The notes beneath the pieces are model-generated. The model was not told the DNA's origin. It did no database searches and was given only the letters and a program-made list of their open reading frames with translations. The position numbers and the translations under genes were made by a program. Positions 56,194-64,000 of a DNA stretch of 64,000 nt are shown in pieces. How positions within the stretch are numbered: position 1 is the first letter of the stretch; each line of letters opens with the position of its first letter. The stretch spans positions 1,203,501 through 1,267,500 of the forward strand of contig CANXME010000032.1 in NCBI GenBank assembly GCA_948144175.1, read 5' to 3'. This DNA comes from Closterium sp. NIES-65. Taxonomy: Eukaryota; Streptophyta; Zygnematophyceae; Desmidiales; Closteriaceae.

Positions 56194-59100
56194 TCAAGAA
56201 GAGAGCAAGTGAGGCAAGACAGGTACAAGACCCAGCTGGGTACAAAAGCGCTGATGGTCGCAAGGCGCAAGTGCCTTGGTGAACACATCAGCAGTGTTGG
56301 CCTCAGAGGCCACGTAAGCAAGTCGCAACTGACCACGCTGCTGCAGCTCACGAGCAAGGAAGTAGCGGAGAGCAATGTGCTTCGTTCTGTGCTCCAAGCG
56401 CTGCTCTCGACACAAGGCCAACATGGCCTTGTTGTCTACGTACAGCACTGGAGGAGAACGAGGCAGCTCTCCAAGGTCAGCCAGCAGGTAGGTGAGCCAG
56501 CGAAGCTCCTGTGCAGCCATGGCCCCGGCGTAGATCTCAGCCTCACAACTGGAGCCGAGAACCGAAGACGAGCGAGTAGACCGCCACGAGACAGAGCCGG
56601 AACCAAGGCTGAAGGTGTAACCCTGTGACGACCGCTGCGTAGCCTGGTCGTCAGCCCAAGAAGCGTCTGCGTGCCCAGTAAGGACCACTGGACTCCGCCC
56701 TCCAAGCACTAGCCCCATGCCCGACGTACTGCACAGGTAGCGCAATACCCTCTTCGCTGCAGCCATGTGCTCTGGTCGGTGTCTCCCAGGAGCAACATAG
56801 CGTGCAAGGATGCTCAGAGGGTATGCAAGGTCAGGTCGTGTGCAGGTCATCAGGTACATGAGGCAGCCAACAAGCTCTGCATACGGACCACTCGACTCTA
56901 CGGACTCATCCGAAGGCAGAGCTGAGAGTGAGTGGCGAGTAGGCAGAGGAGTGGCCTGAGGCGAGGAGTACGTGAAGCCGAAGCGCTGAAGGACCTGCTG
57001 CACCATGTGTGACTGAGTCAGGGTAATGGTGCGGCGTGCTCTGTCCCGAGTGATCTGCAAGCCAAGGTAGCTGCGCAGTTCACCCAGGTCTGTGCACGTG
57101 TGTCTCTTCAGCAGCTCGGACTTCACGTAGGCGAGTCCAGCAGTGTCCGCTGTGGCAAAGACCAAGTCGTCGACGTACACGAGGATGTAGAACGGCGGCA
57201 GGGAAGTGTCGGTGCGAAGAAACAGCGACGGGTCAGCAGTAGAAGGAGCAAACCCAAGAGCCGCAAGCGTAGTCCTCAGTGTGTCGTGCCACTCACGCGG
57301 TGCCTGGCGGAGACCGTAGACTGGCCGTCGGAGGCTCCACTGGGTGCCAGGAGGGAAAGTCCCAGTGAAGCCAGGCGGACGGCGCAGCCAGATCTCCTCG
57401 TGCAGGCTACCCTGCAGGAACGCAGTGCTGAAGTCGAGAGAGTGAAGCTCGTAGTCGCGCTGAGCGGCAATGTGCAGCAGCACCCGAAGAGTGGTCATCT
57501 TCGGGGTGGGAGAGAAGGTCTGAAAGTAGTCAACTCCCTGCCGGTGACTGAAGCCACGAGCCACGTAACGCGCCTTGAAGACAGGCGGCGAGCCCGGCGG
57601 CCGCTTCACCCTGAAGATCCACATGCCACTGACGATGTTCGCCCCAGGAGGGGGAACCGCGTCAACGTAGGTGCCTGTGGACTTCCAGGAAGCCATCTCT
57701 GCATCCATAGCTGCCTGCCACTGAGAGGAGTAGGGACCCTCTACGGCCTCCGCGTAAGAACGCGGAGTCGGGATGTCTAGTGCATCCGGGTCTCCCTCAG
57801 GGGCTAGCAGTACAGACGCGAGACGAGGTGAAGCAGCGGCTAGACACTGGAACTCCTCCTGCCTGTCCTCTAGGACGTCCGTGCCAAGGGCACACTCACC
57901 CCCGACGGACGGAGGACAGGCGGACTCAGACTCAGCGACAAGACGAGCAGCGTAGTCTAGACGACAGCGCGCAGCAAAGTCGACAAGCTCAGTGACAAGG
58001 GCAGACGCAGCAGACGACTCGAAGGAAGGGTCAGTGACAGCAGTAGCAAGGAGACGCGTGACAGTAGGATTGGCAGCACGAAGAGAGTCCGACTCCGTGT
58101 CGGCAAGAGCAGGAAGAGAGGAAGCAGGAGGAGAAGGCAAAGGGGCACGCAGAGGAGCAGTGGACGGACGCAGTGACATCCGGTGCGTGCCAGGGACAGG
58201 AGGAGGACGCTGACGCGACCCGCGACCACTAGCGCGCTCAGTACGAACAGGCGACGCAGGACGAGACGCAGGCTCACGACGCTCAGTAAGGCCTCCAGTC
58301 GGACCAGCGTAGGGAGAAGGAGCAGGCAAAGGGGAGGCAGGCTCTAGCTGTGGCTGTGACCGGACAGGCTGCGGACCCTCTAAGGGAGGAGGAGGAGGAG
58401 CAAGACCAAGAACCTGCTCCAGGAGCGGAACGAAGTACGGTCGAGACCGCGCGGCGACGCCAGAAACAGCAGGAACAGAACCAGCAGCTCCGGCCGGAGC
58501 ACCCACTCCAGCAGCACCTCCAGCAGAACCACCAGAAGCTCCAGAACCTCCAGCAGCAGCACCAGGAGCACCGTCAGTCGGACCACCAACCGCAGGCTCA
58601 GCGTCAACGTCCTCAGCAGGACCAGCTCCAGGAGAACCCTCAGACCCAGCAGCTCCAGCACCCACAGGACGAGCACCGCCAGGTCGCGTGGCAGCAGCGC
58701 CCTCCGCAGCCGAAGAACCACCAGCACCAGCGGCACGCCTCCAGCGCCAGGCAAACCACTCACGCAGCTCCTGTGGAGAGAGCGGCTCCCGGCGAGACGA
58801 AGCACCCCCAGGCACAGCACCTCCAGGCTCGGCACCTCCAGGCTCAGCACCCCCAGGCTCAGCACCCCCAGGCTCAGTACCCCCAGACACAGCACCCCCA
58901 GGCACAGCACCCCCAGGCTCAGCACCCCCAGGCACAGCACCCCCAGGCTCAGCACCCCCAGGCCCAGCACCCCCAGACTCCGCACCCCCAGGCTCAGCAC
59001 CCCCAGGCTCAGCACCCCTAGACTCCGCACCCCCAGGCTCAGCTCCCGCAGCAGCACCGGAGTCACCAGTGACCTCGACAGGCTCGACCGCGTCTACCTG

Positions 59101-62100
59101 AGACACACCTGAAGGGGCAGGACCCTGAGGGGGGAGGGGGACTACTGGGGGGGGACCTGGTACCAGGAAGAGCGGGGGTGGGGGGAGGGACGGAGTGCGG
59201 TAGGGGAAGAGGCGGTAGTAGGGTACCGACTCGTCGAACATGACGTCCTGGGAGGACAGAACACGTCGAGAGGTGGGGTGGTAAAACTGCCACCCAGGGG
59301 CGTCGGGGGGGAACCCGAGGAAGACGCAGGGAGAAGCACGAGGAGACAGCTTGTCCGCAGACAGGTCGCGAACAAACGCCCGAGATCCCCAGACCCGGAA
59401 CGCCGACGCATCGCCAACCTTCCCCGTCCACAACAGAGCTGGGGAGGTCTCCGGTCGAGAGACCTTGGGTTGGAGGTTGATCTGGTGCGCAGCGTACCTG
59501 ACCGCAAACGGCCACAGAAAATGGGGAGCAGCCGCATGCATCATGGACGTACGAGCGACGTCCATGACCATGCCAATGCGGCGCTCAGCGATCCCATTCT
59601 GCTGTGGTGAGTCCGGAAGCGTGAAGGTCTGACGGATGCCTCGCACACGACAGTAGGCACTCAGGAGGGCAGAGGAGAACTCTCCGCCTCTGTCCGAGTG
59701 CAGACGCAAGACAGGGAAGTCAGAGCCAAAGCTTCTCCGAAGCTGAAGACGAGCTGCGCGGATCCAGTCGATCAACACCTGAGTGACCTCACCCTTGCTG
59801 CGCAAGGGGAAGACTGTGGTGTAACGCGAGTAGTCGTCAACCACCAGCAGGAAGTAGCGCTCCTGACTCTGTCCACGGACGCGGGCTGGGCCCCACACGT
59901 CCATGTGAAGCGTCTGCAACGGGGCCTCTGTCGGAGGAAACTGGGAGGAGTGAGGGGCAGCACGCTGGCGCCCCTCGACACAGGGGACACAGGCAGGGCC
60001 AGGGCCCGGAGGAAGGGGAGGGAGGGACCGGGGAAGACCAGACACAAGGACCCGCGAGGCCATGCCTCTGAGCCGAAGCAGAGAGGGGTGGCCAAGGCGG
60101 TGGTGCCAGAGGAGGGTCTCGTGAGACAGACGACGACACGAACAAGGGGCAGACTCAGGACCAGACCTGGACGCTGCAGCAAACACCTGACCAGACGAAG
60201 GGGCCCTACCAGACGCAGTACCTGGAGGAGAAGCAGTGGTCAGTGTGTACAGGCTCGACCCCGGCCGACGTGTAAACGTAGCCAGGTGGCGACCTGTATC
60301 CGCCTCCGTACAGTGGGTCACCCGCTGACGAGCAGGGGTGAACTGGTGGACACCTGCATCCTGGAGGTCAGCACCACTCACCAAGTTCGTCGAGAACGAG
60401 GGGAGGTAGAGACCAGTCAGGGTGCCAGAGGGGGCCGCCGGACACGGGAGGACAGTGGAGAAGCGAGACAGGACAGGCCCCCCAGAGGGGTCCGCCAGGG
60501 ACACCGCAACAGGCCGACTCAGCGGCGTGAGAGTGGTGCGGTCCCGAAAGAAGGAGCGAGACGCTCCAGAGTCAAGGGTGAAGGTGTGAGAGGCCGAAGC
60601 CGACACAGTACCTGAGAGGGCGGACTCACCAGTACCTGAAAGCACAGACGCACTGGCACCTAGAGCAGCAGCCTCACTAGTACCTGACGCGGCAGTACCA
60701 ATGCCCGGGTCGGGCGGGAAACACCGGTAACAGTCATCCTCATCACTACCAGTCACAGCATACATAGCAGAGAGAATAGCATCAAAATCAAGATCATAAA
60801 TAGCTACACCAGCCCTAGACAGCTCTCCCCAGCGGGGGATCTCAGCGGCCTCCGGAAACTGCTGACGCCAGGCGTCGGTCAGGCGGCCAAAGCAGCGACG
60901 GGCTGTGTGGGCGCCTCCACACCTCTCCCCTGCACGGTCACCAGTGCGAAGAACGTAGGGGCAGGGACCAAGCGCACCACCGCGCTGACGCTGCAAGTAC
61001 CACTCACGGAGCTGCTGAGGGCCGGGGACGGTGCGAGAGCGCTGCTGCTGCTGCGGCTGCTGCTGCGGCTGCTGCTGCTGCTGCTGCTGGCGCTGACCAC
61101 CCCCAGAGCTGCTCCGCTGGGACGAGCCACTCCGACCCCCTCCTCCACCGCCACCCCCGCCTCCACCGCCACCCCCGTCGCCACCGCCACCTCCCCCACC
61201 AGGACCGTCGCTCCCACCGCTCCCACCGCCTCCTCCGCTACCACCTCCGCCGCCACCTCCGCCTCCACCGCCGCCACTACTACCTCCACTCCCGCCACCA
61301 CCCCCCCCGCCACCCCCCCCCCCTCCACCCCCACCGCCTCCTCCACCGCCCCCTCTGGCTCCACCCGCTCCCTTGCCCCCCTTGCCCTTGCCAGTGCGGC
61401 GTCTGCCACTGGGGGCAGACGCCGCGCCGACCGACTCAAAACCAACGAGGTCGGCCGCAGCGGCAGAGGCGACAGAGGGCAGCAGGGGGGAGGGACCACA
61501 CCCCTCAAAGATGGGGGTGCGAGGGTCACCCCGAGAGGCCCCTACAGCGACAATACTCTTCTCAGCCGCTAGCAGGGACTCCTCAAGGAGGTCGACAGTG
61601 AGAGTGGTGGGACAGACAGAGAGAAACTGGTCCCTAACGACACGAAGGGACTCAGGGAGACGGGTGACGAGAAAGTAGAGAGTGATGTACATGGGAGGAG
61701 GGTTCGCAGCGCGGAACTCAGCAGGAAGGGCAGCGCGGTAGCGGGTGTCACTAGCGCGGAGGTGGGTAACGAGGTCAGCGACAGTGGGAAAGGAAGCGAG
61801 GTCAGGGAAGAGAAACGGTAGCATGAGGCGGCTAAGGGTAGCGGAGGAAGGGGAGGAGTAGCGCGCAACTACAGCGTCGTACAAGGCCTGAGCGGTCTTG
61901 CACTGACTAAAGTGGGCACGCTCAGAGGAAGGGAGGTGGCGACGCACAGCAAGACGTGCAGCAGCATCGCGGGTCGCCCACTTGGAGCGAACGGCAGAGT
62001 CAGCATCAGCAGGCGGGGCAGGGACAGCGCCAGAGACAAAGTCAAAGAGAGAGACCTCATCTACCGCATCACACAGTAAGTACAGCTGCAGGTCCTCGAT

Positions 62101-62163
62101 CCAGACGGCAAAGTCAATGGCCCTCCCCTCAGCGTCAAAAGTGAGAACATTGGGGGTGGCCAT
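56194..62163 (-). CDS. gag-pol polyprotein of copia H
   Basis: A single frame of 1,989 codons from the Met of MATPNVLTF (an upstream in-frame Met at 62502 lies in the repeat leader and adds 113 Pro/Gln/Ser-rich residues). Approximate layout: copia gag 1-250; Gly-rich tract 266-344; Gln run near 356-374; Cys-His motif near 401-421 (CGGAHTARRCF); aspartic protease near 530 (TLDSGASRSFF); integrase zinc region near 687 (WHHRLGHPS...CVPC) and core D, D, E near 753, 824 and 859; Ala/Gly/Pro spacer near 1030-1130; RT from about 1480 with YVDDLVFAT near 1660; RNase H near 1837 (DASWADD) to the end. Gag and pol are fused without a frame change, as in many plant copias. Confidence 0.93.
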   Translation of the reverse strand: MATPNVLTFDAEGRAIDFAVWIEDLQLYLLCDAVDEVSLFDFVSGAVPAPPADADSAVRSKWATRDAAARLAVRRHLPSSERAHFSQCKTAQALYDAVVARYSSPSSATLSRLMLPFLFPDLASFPTVADLVTHLRASDTRYRAALPAEFRAANPPPMYITLYFLVTRLPESLRVVRDQFLSVCPTTLTVDLLEESLLAAEKSIVAVGASRGDPRTPIFEGCGPSPLLPSVASAAAADLVGFESVGAASAPSGRRRTGKGKGGKGAGGARGGGGGGGGGGGGGGGGGGGGGSGGSSGGGGGGGGGGGGSGGGGGSGGSDGPGGGGGGGDGGGGGGGGGGGGGGRSGSSQRSSSGGGQRQQQQQQQPQQQPQQQQRSRTVPGPQQLREWYLQRQRGGALGPCPYVLRTGDRAGERCGGAHTARRCFGRLTDAWRQQFPEAAEIPRWGELSRAGVAIYDLDFDAILSAMYAVTGSDEDDCYRCFPPDPGIGTAASGTSEAAALGASASVLSGTGESALSGTVSASASHTFTLDSGASRSFFRDRTTLTPLSRPVAVSLADPSGGPVLSRFSTVLPCPAAPSGTLTGLYLPSFSTNLVSGADLQDAGVHQFTPARQRVTHCTEADTGRHLATFTRRPGSSLYTLTTASPPGTASGRAPSSGQVFAAASRSGPESAPCSCRRLSHETLLWHHRLGHPSLLRLRGMASRVLVSGLPRSLPPLPPGPGPACVPCVEGRQRAAPHSSQFPPTEAPLQTLHMDVWGPARVRGQSQERYFLLVVDDYSRYTTVFPLRSKGEVTQVLIDWIRAARLQLRRSFGSDFPVLRLHSDRGGEFSSALLSAYCRVRGIRQTFTLPDSPQQNGIAERRIGMVMDVARTSMMHAAAPHFLWPFAVRYAAHQINLQPKVSRPETSPALLWTGKVGDASAFRVWGSRAFVRDLSADKLSPRASPCVFLGFPPDAPGWQFYHPTSRRVLSSQDVMFDESVPYYRLFPYRTPSLPPPPLFLVPGPPPVVPLPPQGPAPSGVSQVDAVEPVEVTGDSGAAAGAEPGGAESRGAEPGGAEPGGAESGGAGPGGAEPGGAVPGGAEPGGAVPGGAVSGGTEPGGAEPGGAEPGGAEPGGAVPGGASSRREPLSPQELREWFAWRWRRAAGAGGSSAAEGAAATRPGGARPVGAGAAGSEGSPGAGPAEDVDAEPAVGGPTDGAPGAAAGGSGASGGSAGGAAGVGAPAGAAGSVPAVSGVAARSRPYFVPLLEQVLGLAPPPPPLEGPQPVRSQPQLEPASPLPAPSPYAGPTGGLTERREPASRPASPVRTERASGRGSRQRPPPVPGTHRMSLRPSTAPLRAPLPSPPASSLPALADTESDSLRAANPTVTRLLATAVTDPSFESSAASALVTELVDFAARCRLDYAARLVAESESACPPSVGGECALGTDVLEDRQEEFQCLAAASPRLASVLLAPEGDPDALDIPTPRSYAEAVEGPYSSQWQAAMDAEMASWKSTGTYVDAVPPPGANIVSGMWIFRVKRPPGSPPVFKARYVARGFSHRQGVDYFQTFSPTPKMTTLRVLLHIAAQRDYELHSLDFSTAFLQGSLHEEIWLRRPPGFTGTFPPGTQWSLRRPVYGLRQAPREWHDTLRTTLAALGFAPSTADPSLFLRTDTSLPPFYILVYVDDLVFATADTAGLAYVKSELLKRHTCTDLGELRSYLGLQITRDRARRTITLTQSHMVQQVLQRFGFTYSSPQATPLPTRHSLSALPSDESVESSGPYAELVGCLMYLMTCTRPDLAYPLSILARYVAPGRHRPEHMAAAKRVLRYLCSTSGMGLVLGGRSPVVLTGHADASWADDQATQRSSQGYTFSLGSGSVSWRSTRSSSVLGSSCEAEIYAGAMAAQELRWLTYLLADLGELPRSPPVLYVDNKAMLALCREQRLEHRTKHIALRYFLARELQQRGQLRLAYVASEANTADVFTKALAPCDHQRFCTQLGLVPVLPHLLSS

Positions 62164-62199
62164 GGCAGCAGCTGAAAGTCTCACCGGGATGGGAGAGTC

Positions 62200-63080
62200 G
62201 GGTAGGTCAGCAGCAGGCGGCTCGGGCTGCTCGGGCGGCTCGGGCGGCTCGGGCGGCTCGGGCGACTCGGGCGGCTCGGGCGGCTCGGGCGGCTCGGGCG
62301 GCTCAGGTACCGGGCGGCGCGGCTGCTGCTGGGCGGCTCGGCTGCTGCTGGGCGGTTCGGCTGCTGCTGGGCGGCTCGGCTGCTGCTGGGCGGCTCGGCT
62401 GCTGCTGGGCGGCTCGGCTGCTGCTGGGCGGCTCGGCTGCTGTTGGGCGGCTCGGCTGCTGCTGGGCGGCTCGGCTGCAGTGTAGTGGCGGGGCCGGGAC
62501 AAGGGACGGCGGGGCCGTCAGGGTGCAGCGGTGGGGCCGAGACAGGGGACGGCGGGGCCGTCAGGGTGCAGTGGCGGAGCCGGGACAGGCGAAGTGGCGG
62601 GGCCGCAGGGTGCAGCGGCGGGCCGTCAGGATGCAGCGGAGGGCCGCTGGAAGCACCCGCGGCTGAGCAGGCTGCGGGGCCGCGTCGTAGGAGGCGGCAG
62701 GGCTGCGGCTGAGCAGGCGGCAGAGGCCGCGTCGTAGAGGGCGGCGGGGCCGCGGCTGAGCAGGCGGCGGAGGCCGCGGCGTCTGCAGGCGGCGGAGGCC
62801 GCGTCGTAGAGGGCGGCGGGGCCGCGGCTGAGCAGGCGGCGAGGCCGCGTCTTAGCAGGCGGCGGGGCCGCGTCTTAGCAGGCGGCGGGGCCGCGTCTTA
62901 GCAGGCGGCGGGGCCGCGTCCGAGTAGGCGGCGGGGCCGCGACTGGGTGGCGGGGCCGCGTCTTAGTGGCGGGGCCGCGACTTAGTGGCGGGGCCGCGAC
63001 GTAAGGGCGGGGCCGCGACGTAAGGGCGGGGCCGCGACTGGACGGCGGGGCCGCGAACGAAGGGCGGCGGGGCCGCAGGG
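62200..63080 (-). repeat. Tandem-repeat leader of H
   Basis: Three arrays: a 9-bp GGGCGGCTC unit (62225-62300), a 21-bp GGCTCGGCTGCTGCTGGGC unit (62320-62475), and GGCGGGGCCGCG-based units of variable length (62490-63070). Confidence 0.88.
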
Positions 63081-63140
63081 GAAGGGCGACTCGGGGGGGT
63101 CGCTAAAAAAAGGATCGCGCGCCTCGGGGCGCGCTTCGGT

Positions 63141-63183
63141 GGGCCCTAGGCGAAGTTCCCACAGGGAACCCGCTCTGATACCA
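63141..63183 (-). promoter_or_regulatory. Primer site, stem-loop and GGGCCC palindrome of H
   Basis: On the minus strand: TGGTATCAGAGC, then GTTCCC-TGT-GGGAAC (63155-63169), then CTAGGGCCCACC (GGGCCC at 63141-63146). Shared by F and J with a TAGT loop, and by D with a different stem. Confidence 0.65.
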
Positions 63184-63313
63184 TGTGAAAGGAATGAACA
63201 GGAATGAATTGACTAAGTCAGAGTTGGGTACAAATACAACCCTAGCAAACTGTACCCCATATGTGCTACCCCACTACAGCCTACAAACATGCATCAGCTA
63301 TAATAATCTGACA
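63184..63313 (-). repeat. 5' LTR of H
   Basis: 130 bp. One difference from 55860-55989. The primer site adjoins at 63183. Confidence 0.95.
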
Positions 63314-63349
63314 CAGAAATCCTAGCCTAAACCACCTGTTTTCAGGCCC

Positions 63350-63363
63350 GGTTTTTTGTGATG
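63350..63363 (-). repeat. Right TIR of the CACTA-like element
   Basis: GGTTTTTTGTGATG on the + strand, an exact inverted copy of 41437-41450, immediately next to host exon 1. Confidence 0.75.
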
Positions 63364-63733
63364 AGGAGCGGTCGAGAAGGCCGTTGAAGTCGTATTGGGT
63401 GCCGTCTGCGCCCCGGAAATGCGGATCGTCGTCCGTGTTGGCAAGGGGGTTGCACTCTCCGCCCAGGAACGTTGGTAGGATGGGTACGTCCCAGTTGCGC
63501 ACGGTGATGCCTGCCAATGAGCCCAGCAACGTGCATTGGCCACTGCTTGGTGTCACGAGGAGGGGGATAAGAAGTAAGCCGGCGGTTATAATAATATAGT
63601 TTTGAGAGGCCCGGGGGAAGCGGAGGCGTTGACGAGTCACATGGTGAAAGCATTCTGAACTGAAGGAAAGAAGCTTGTCACACGGTGGGCAAGAAAGCAG
63701 TACTTCATTCAATGCTTTGTCATCGCATGACAA
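63364..63733 (-). pseudogene. Host exon 1: signal segment and DPHF domain start
   Basis: Minus-strand frame from the Met at 63733. It has a Cys-rich N-terminal stretch, a hydrophobic segment (YIIITAGLLLIPLLVTPSSG, residues about 45-64) that could be a signal peptide or anchor, a Cys-bearing linker (LGGECNPLANTD), and the family block DPHFRGADGTQYDFNG followed by LLDRS. Host coding stops at 63364, where the terminal inverted repeat of the CACTA-like element begins. The start codon is uncertain, because a copia fragment abuts just upstream (about 63752) and may have replaced the true 5' end. Confidence 0.78.
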
Positions 63734-63752
63734 GGATAACGAATATCAGTGG

Positions 63753-64000
63753 CGCCGATGCACATCGCTCAACACCACCGGCTTGCCGTCGGCACCCTTG
63801 AATGCAGCACGTCCTGCCCCCGTCACCTTGAGAGCGTGCCCGGATGCCGACTTCACCTCAGCAATTGGTGCGGTCCCGACCTTGTCAAGGAGATCGGCCC
63901 TTGGAGTCATGGTCCATGCCGCTCCCGTGTCCAATATCCACGTGTTGAGCGGGTGCAGTGAAGCTCCAGCATGGGCGATCACCGCCTCCTCTTCCGGCTC
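63753..64000 (-). mobile_element. Ty1/copia protease fragment T
   Basis: Minus-strand translation shows LNTWILDTGAAWTMTPRADL (the copia protease D(T/S)GA site with its upstream W(I)xD) and VKSASGHALKVTGAGRAAF, ending near VVLSDV at about 63755, where host exon 1 sequence begins. It runs beyond the window. Different family from H. Fragment, broken. Confidence 0.75.

Larger units (their letters stand above)
55860..63313 (-). mobile_element. Whole-looking young Ty1/copia element H
   Basis: Minus-strand copia, 7,454 bp. LTRs 55860-55989 and 63184-63313 (130 bp) differ at one site. Exact duplication CAGAA (55855-55859, 63314-63318). Primer site TGGTATCAGAGC at 63172-63183 (minus), stem-loop at 63155-63169, GGGCCC at 63141-63146, GC-rich repeat leader (about 62200-63080), one long gag-pol frame, conserved 3' block, purine tract CCTATGGGGGTG at 55990-56001. 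It looks whole, with no breaks that I can see. It lies near the right end of the CACTA-like element and is the youngest insertion in the window together with J. Confidence 0.95.
41437..63363. mobile_element. CACTA-like DNA transposon carrying nested LTR elements
   Basis: Bounded by perfect 14-bp terminal inverted repeats, CATCACAAAAAACC at 41437-41450 and its complement at 63350-63363. The host dinucleotide AG flanks both sides (41435-41436 and 63364-63365). The TIR differs from the common CACTACAAAAAACC type by a CT/TC swap. Subterminal regions (about 41510-41690 and 55660-55855) carry many degenerate copies of CCGACGGATTTCC in both orientations, as CACTA elements do. Removing LTR elements I, J, K and H leaves about 6.2 kb. 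No transposase is recognisable in that remainder. Removing the block restores the conserved host frame DRS-FCL. Confidence 0.72.
40151..63733 (-). pseudogene. Root-cap/LEA-related family gene, disrupted by a transposon
   Basis: Four minus-strand exon pieces in the correct order encode one protein of the plant root-cap (LEA-related) family. These are usually secreted or extracellular proteins of unknown biochemical role, with a DPHF-x-G-x-DG-x-x-(Y/F)-x-FNG start and a GVLGQT block near the C terminus. Pieces: 63364-63733, 41081-41436, 40573-40924 and 40151-40408. The first two are separated by a 21.9-kb CACTA-like block that falls between codons for DRS and FCL. Two ordinary GT-AG introns (40925-41080 and 40409-40572) separate the last three. 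A TAG interrupts the frame near 40912, and the frame shifts by one base near 41320-41330. So I call it a pseudogene of a normally functional family, unless unusual splicing rescues it. The family assignment is recognition by eye, not a search result. Confidence 0.8.

Noticed and set aside
63364-63400. A normal intron bounded by the transposon ends
   Set aside because: The block begins CATCAC and ends GTGATG, not GT-AG. A stop lies just before FCL with no later AG acceptor.

Overview
The window looks like nuclear DNA of a green-lineage eukaryote, most likely a streptophyte (an alga of the charophyte grade, or an early land plant). Three things suggest this: Ty1/copia elements primed by a TGGTATCAGAGC-type site (initiator tRNA-Met), a spliced host gene of the plant root-cap/LEA-related family, and a CACTA-like DNA transposon. 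The species is not identifiable from the sequence; a zygnematophyte such as Closterium is only a guess. I see no intact host gene. Almost everything is nested transposable elements, and only one host gene, itself broken, is recognisable.

Region 1-16 kb is a stack of copia insertions. An old minus-strand copia gag/protease relic (about 12.6-16.05 kb) was entered by a small non-coding LTR element (13170-15041) and by a long-LTR copia on the minus strand (1688-12588). The latter was entered by a short-LTR copia (5001-11670, target duplication CTTCC). A plus-strand long-LTR copia that starts before the window ends at 1687.

Region 16-33 kb is a second stack. The plus-strand copia tail B (from 16058) has its 3' LTR split by minus-strand element E (17907-33202). 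E in turn holds a solo long LTR (20546-21412, duplication GTCAG) and the nearly full-length plus-strand copia F (23795-31244, duplication CAGCT).

Region 33-41 kb is mostly non-repetitive flank. Copia G (34081-39676, duplication CATTT) sits just beyond the 3' end of the host gene.

Region 40.15-63.75 kb is the host gene, on the minus strand. Four exon pieces of a root-cap-family gene are visible. Between the codons for ...DRS and FCLVSD... lies a 21.9-kb block bounded by 14-bp terminal inverted repeats (CATCACAAAAAACC), a 2-bp duplication and subterminal CCGACGGATTTCC-type repeats. I read this as a CACTA-like transposon of about 6.2 kb, swollen by four nested LTR elements and one probable solo LTR: I (42045-44726) and K (51607-53283), which are small and non-coding; J (46613-50554), a short copia derivative; and H (55860-63313), a whole-looking, very young copia with one 1,989-codon gag-pol frame. 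A further copia protease fragment abuts the host gene at about 63.75 kb.

Across the short-LTR copias and their non-coding relatives, several non-coding modules recur: about 130-bp LTRs, a stem-loop plus a GGGCCC palindrome just after the primer site, a GC-rich tandem-repeat leader, and a conserved 3' block before the purine tract CCTATGGGGGTG. The non-coding elements I and K keep the termini and the 3' block. They are therefore probably moved by proteins of the coding copias.
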